15,803 bases of DNA. It comes from Firmicutes bacterium UBA3738 (GTDB lineage Bacteria > Bacillota > Clostridia > Peptostreptococcales > Anaerovoracaceae). Positions 15,735 through 15,803 of this stretch are shown piece by piece (position 1 is the first letter of the stretch; every line of letters starts with the position of its first letter). Under the pieces are notes generated by a model, which did not search any database, was not told the DNA's origin, and was given only the letters and a program-made list of their open reading frames with translations. The stretch is taken from contig DFGY01000055.1 in assembly GCA_002372505.1 (NCBI GenBank), forward strand, positions 1 through 15,803, given 5' to 3'. The translations under genes were made by a program, and so were the position numbers.

Positions 15735-15803
15735 GTTTCACGGGGACAGGCTTTTTGTTTCACCATTTTTTGGAAAGATGACAGGGGGACGGTTCTCGTG
15801 TCA
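15735..15803. repeat. Two REP-like G-rich repeats at the window edge
   Basis: Copy 1 (15735-15763) reads GTTTCAC, then GGGGACAGG, then a T run and GTTTCAC again. Copy 2 (15779-15803) reads TGACA, GGGGGACGG, TTCTCG, then TGTCA, which makes inverted ends. Both share a GGGGAC core and sit in the same orientation 15 bases apart. I recognise the GGGGACGGTTCT...GTCA type from Clostridia, where it occurs in many intergenic copies, often near REP-associated (Y1) transposases. No such gene is inside the window; copy 2 may continue past the edge. Confidence 0.55.

Overview
The window looks like chromosomal DNA of a low-to-moderate GC Gram-positive bacterium of the Clostridia. The reasons are AGGAGG-type ribosome binding sites before most genes, a pheS-pheT-zapA-mutS2 order typical of Firmicutes, a MutS2 with a C-terminal Smr domain, an FtsZ beginning MLQFE, and an OpuC-like osmolyte transporter. 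I cannot name the genus. All genes and tRNAs I accept lie on the minus strand, so transcription runs from high to low coordinates.

Right edge (about 15735-15803): two copies of a short G-rich motif resembling REP-like repeats of Clostridia. Next comes a promoter (15699-15727) and a two-gene osmoprotectant ABC transporter (14494-15648 ATPase with CBS domains; 12920-14497 permease fused to its substrate-binding domain).

Centre (12846 down to 769): nine tightly packed genes, probably one operon: ftsZ, a SpoU/TrmH-family RNA methyltransferase, pheS, pheT, zapA, mutS2, argS, a radical SAM gene and a TPR gene. Spacings run from a 20-base overlap to 28 bases. The set joins cell division (FtsZ, ZapA), translation (two aminoacyl-tRNA synthetases, RNA methylation) and MutS2. 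The methyltransferase frame is broken at a run of nine A, exactly between its RNA-binding and catalytic domains. Restoring one base, or a -1 shift at A AAA AAC, rebuilds a full SPOUT enzyme.

Left part (345-690): a promoter with perfect TTGACA and TATAAT boxes drives tRNA-Asn(GTT), tRNA-Leu(TAA) and initiator tRNA-fMet(CAT), closed by a strong hairpin terminator. The last 43 bases of this unit, from the T arm of tRNA-fMet to the terminator loop, are repeated in inverted orientation on the other side of a 4-base loop (38 of 43 bases matching). Left of that is about 280 bases without a gene but rich in perfect palindromes.

I found no CRISPR array, no transposase gene, no T-box and no new multi-gene system. 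The observations most worth following are the inverted tRNA/terminator duplication with its unusual initiator tRNA, the A9 frameshift, and the REP-like repeats.
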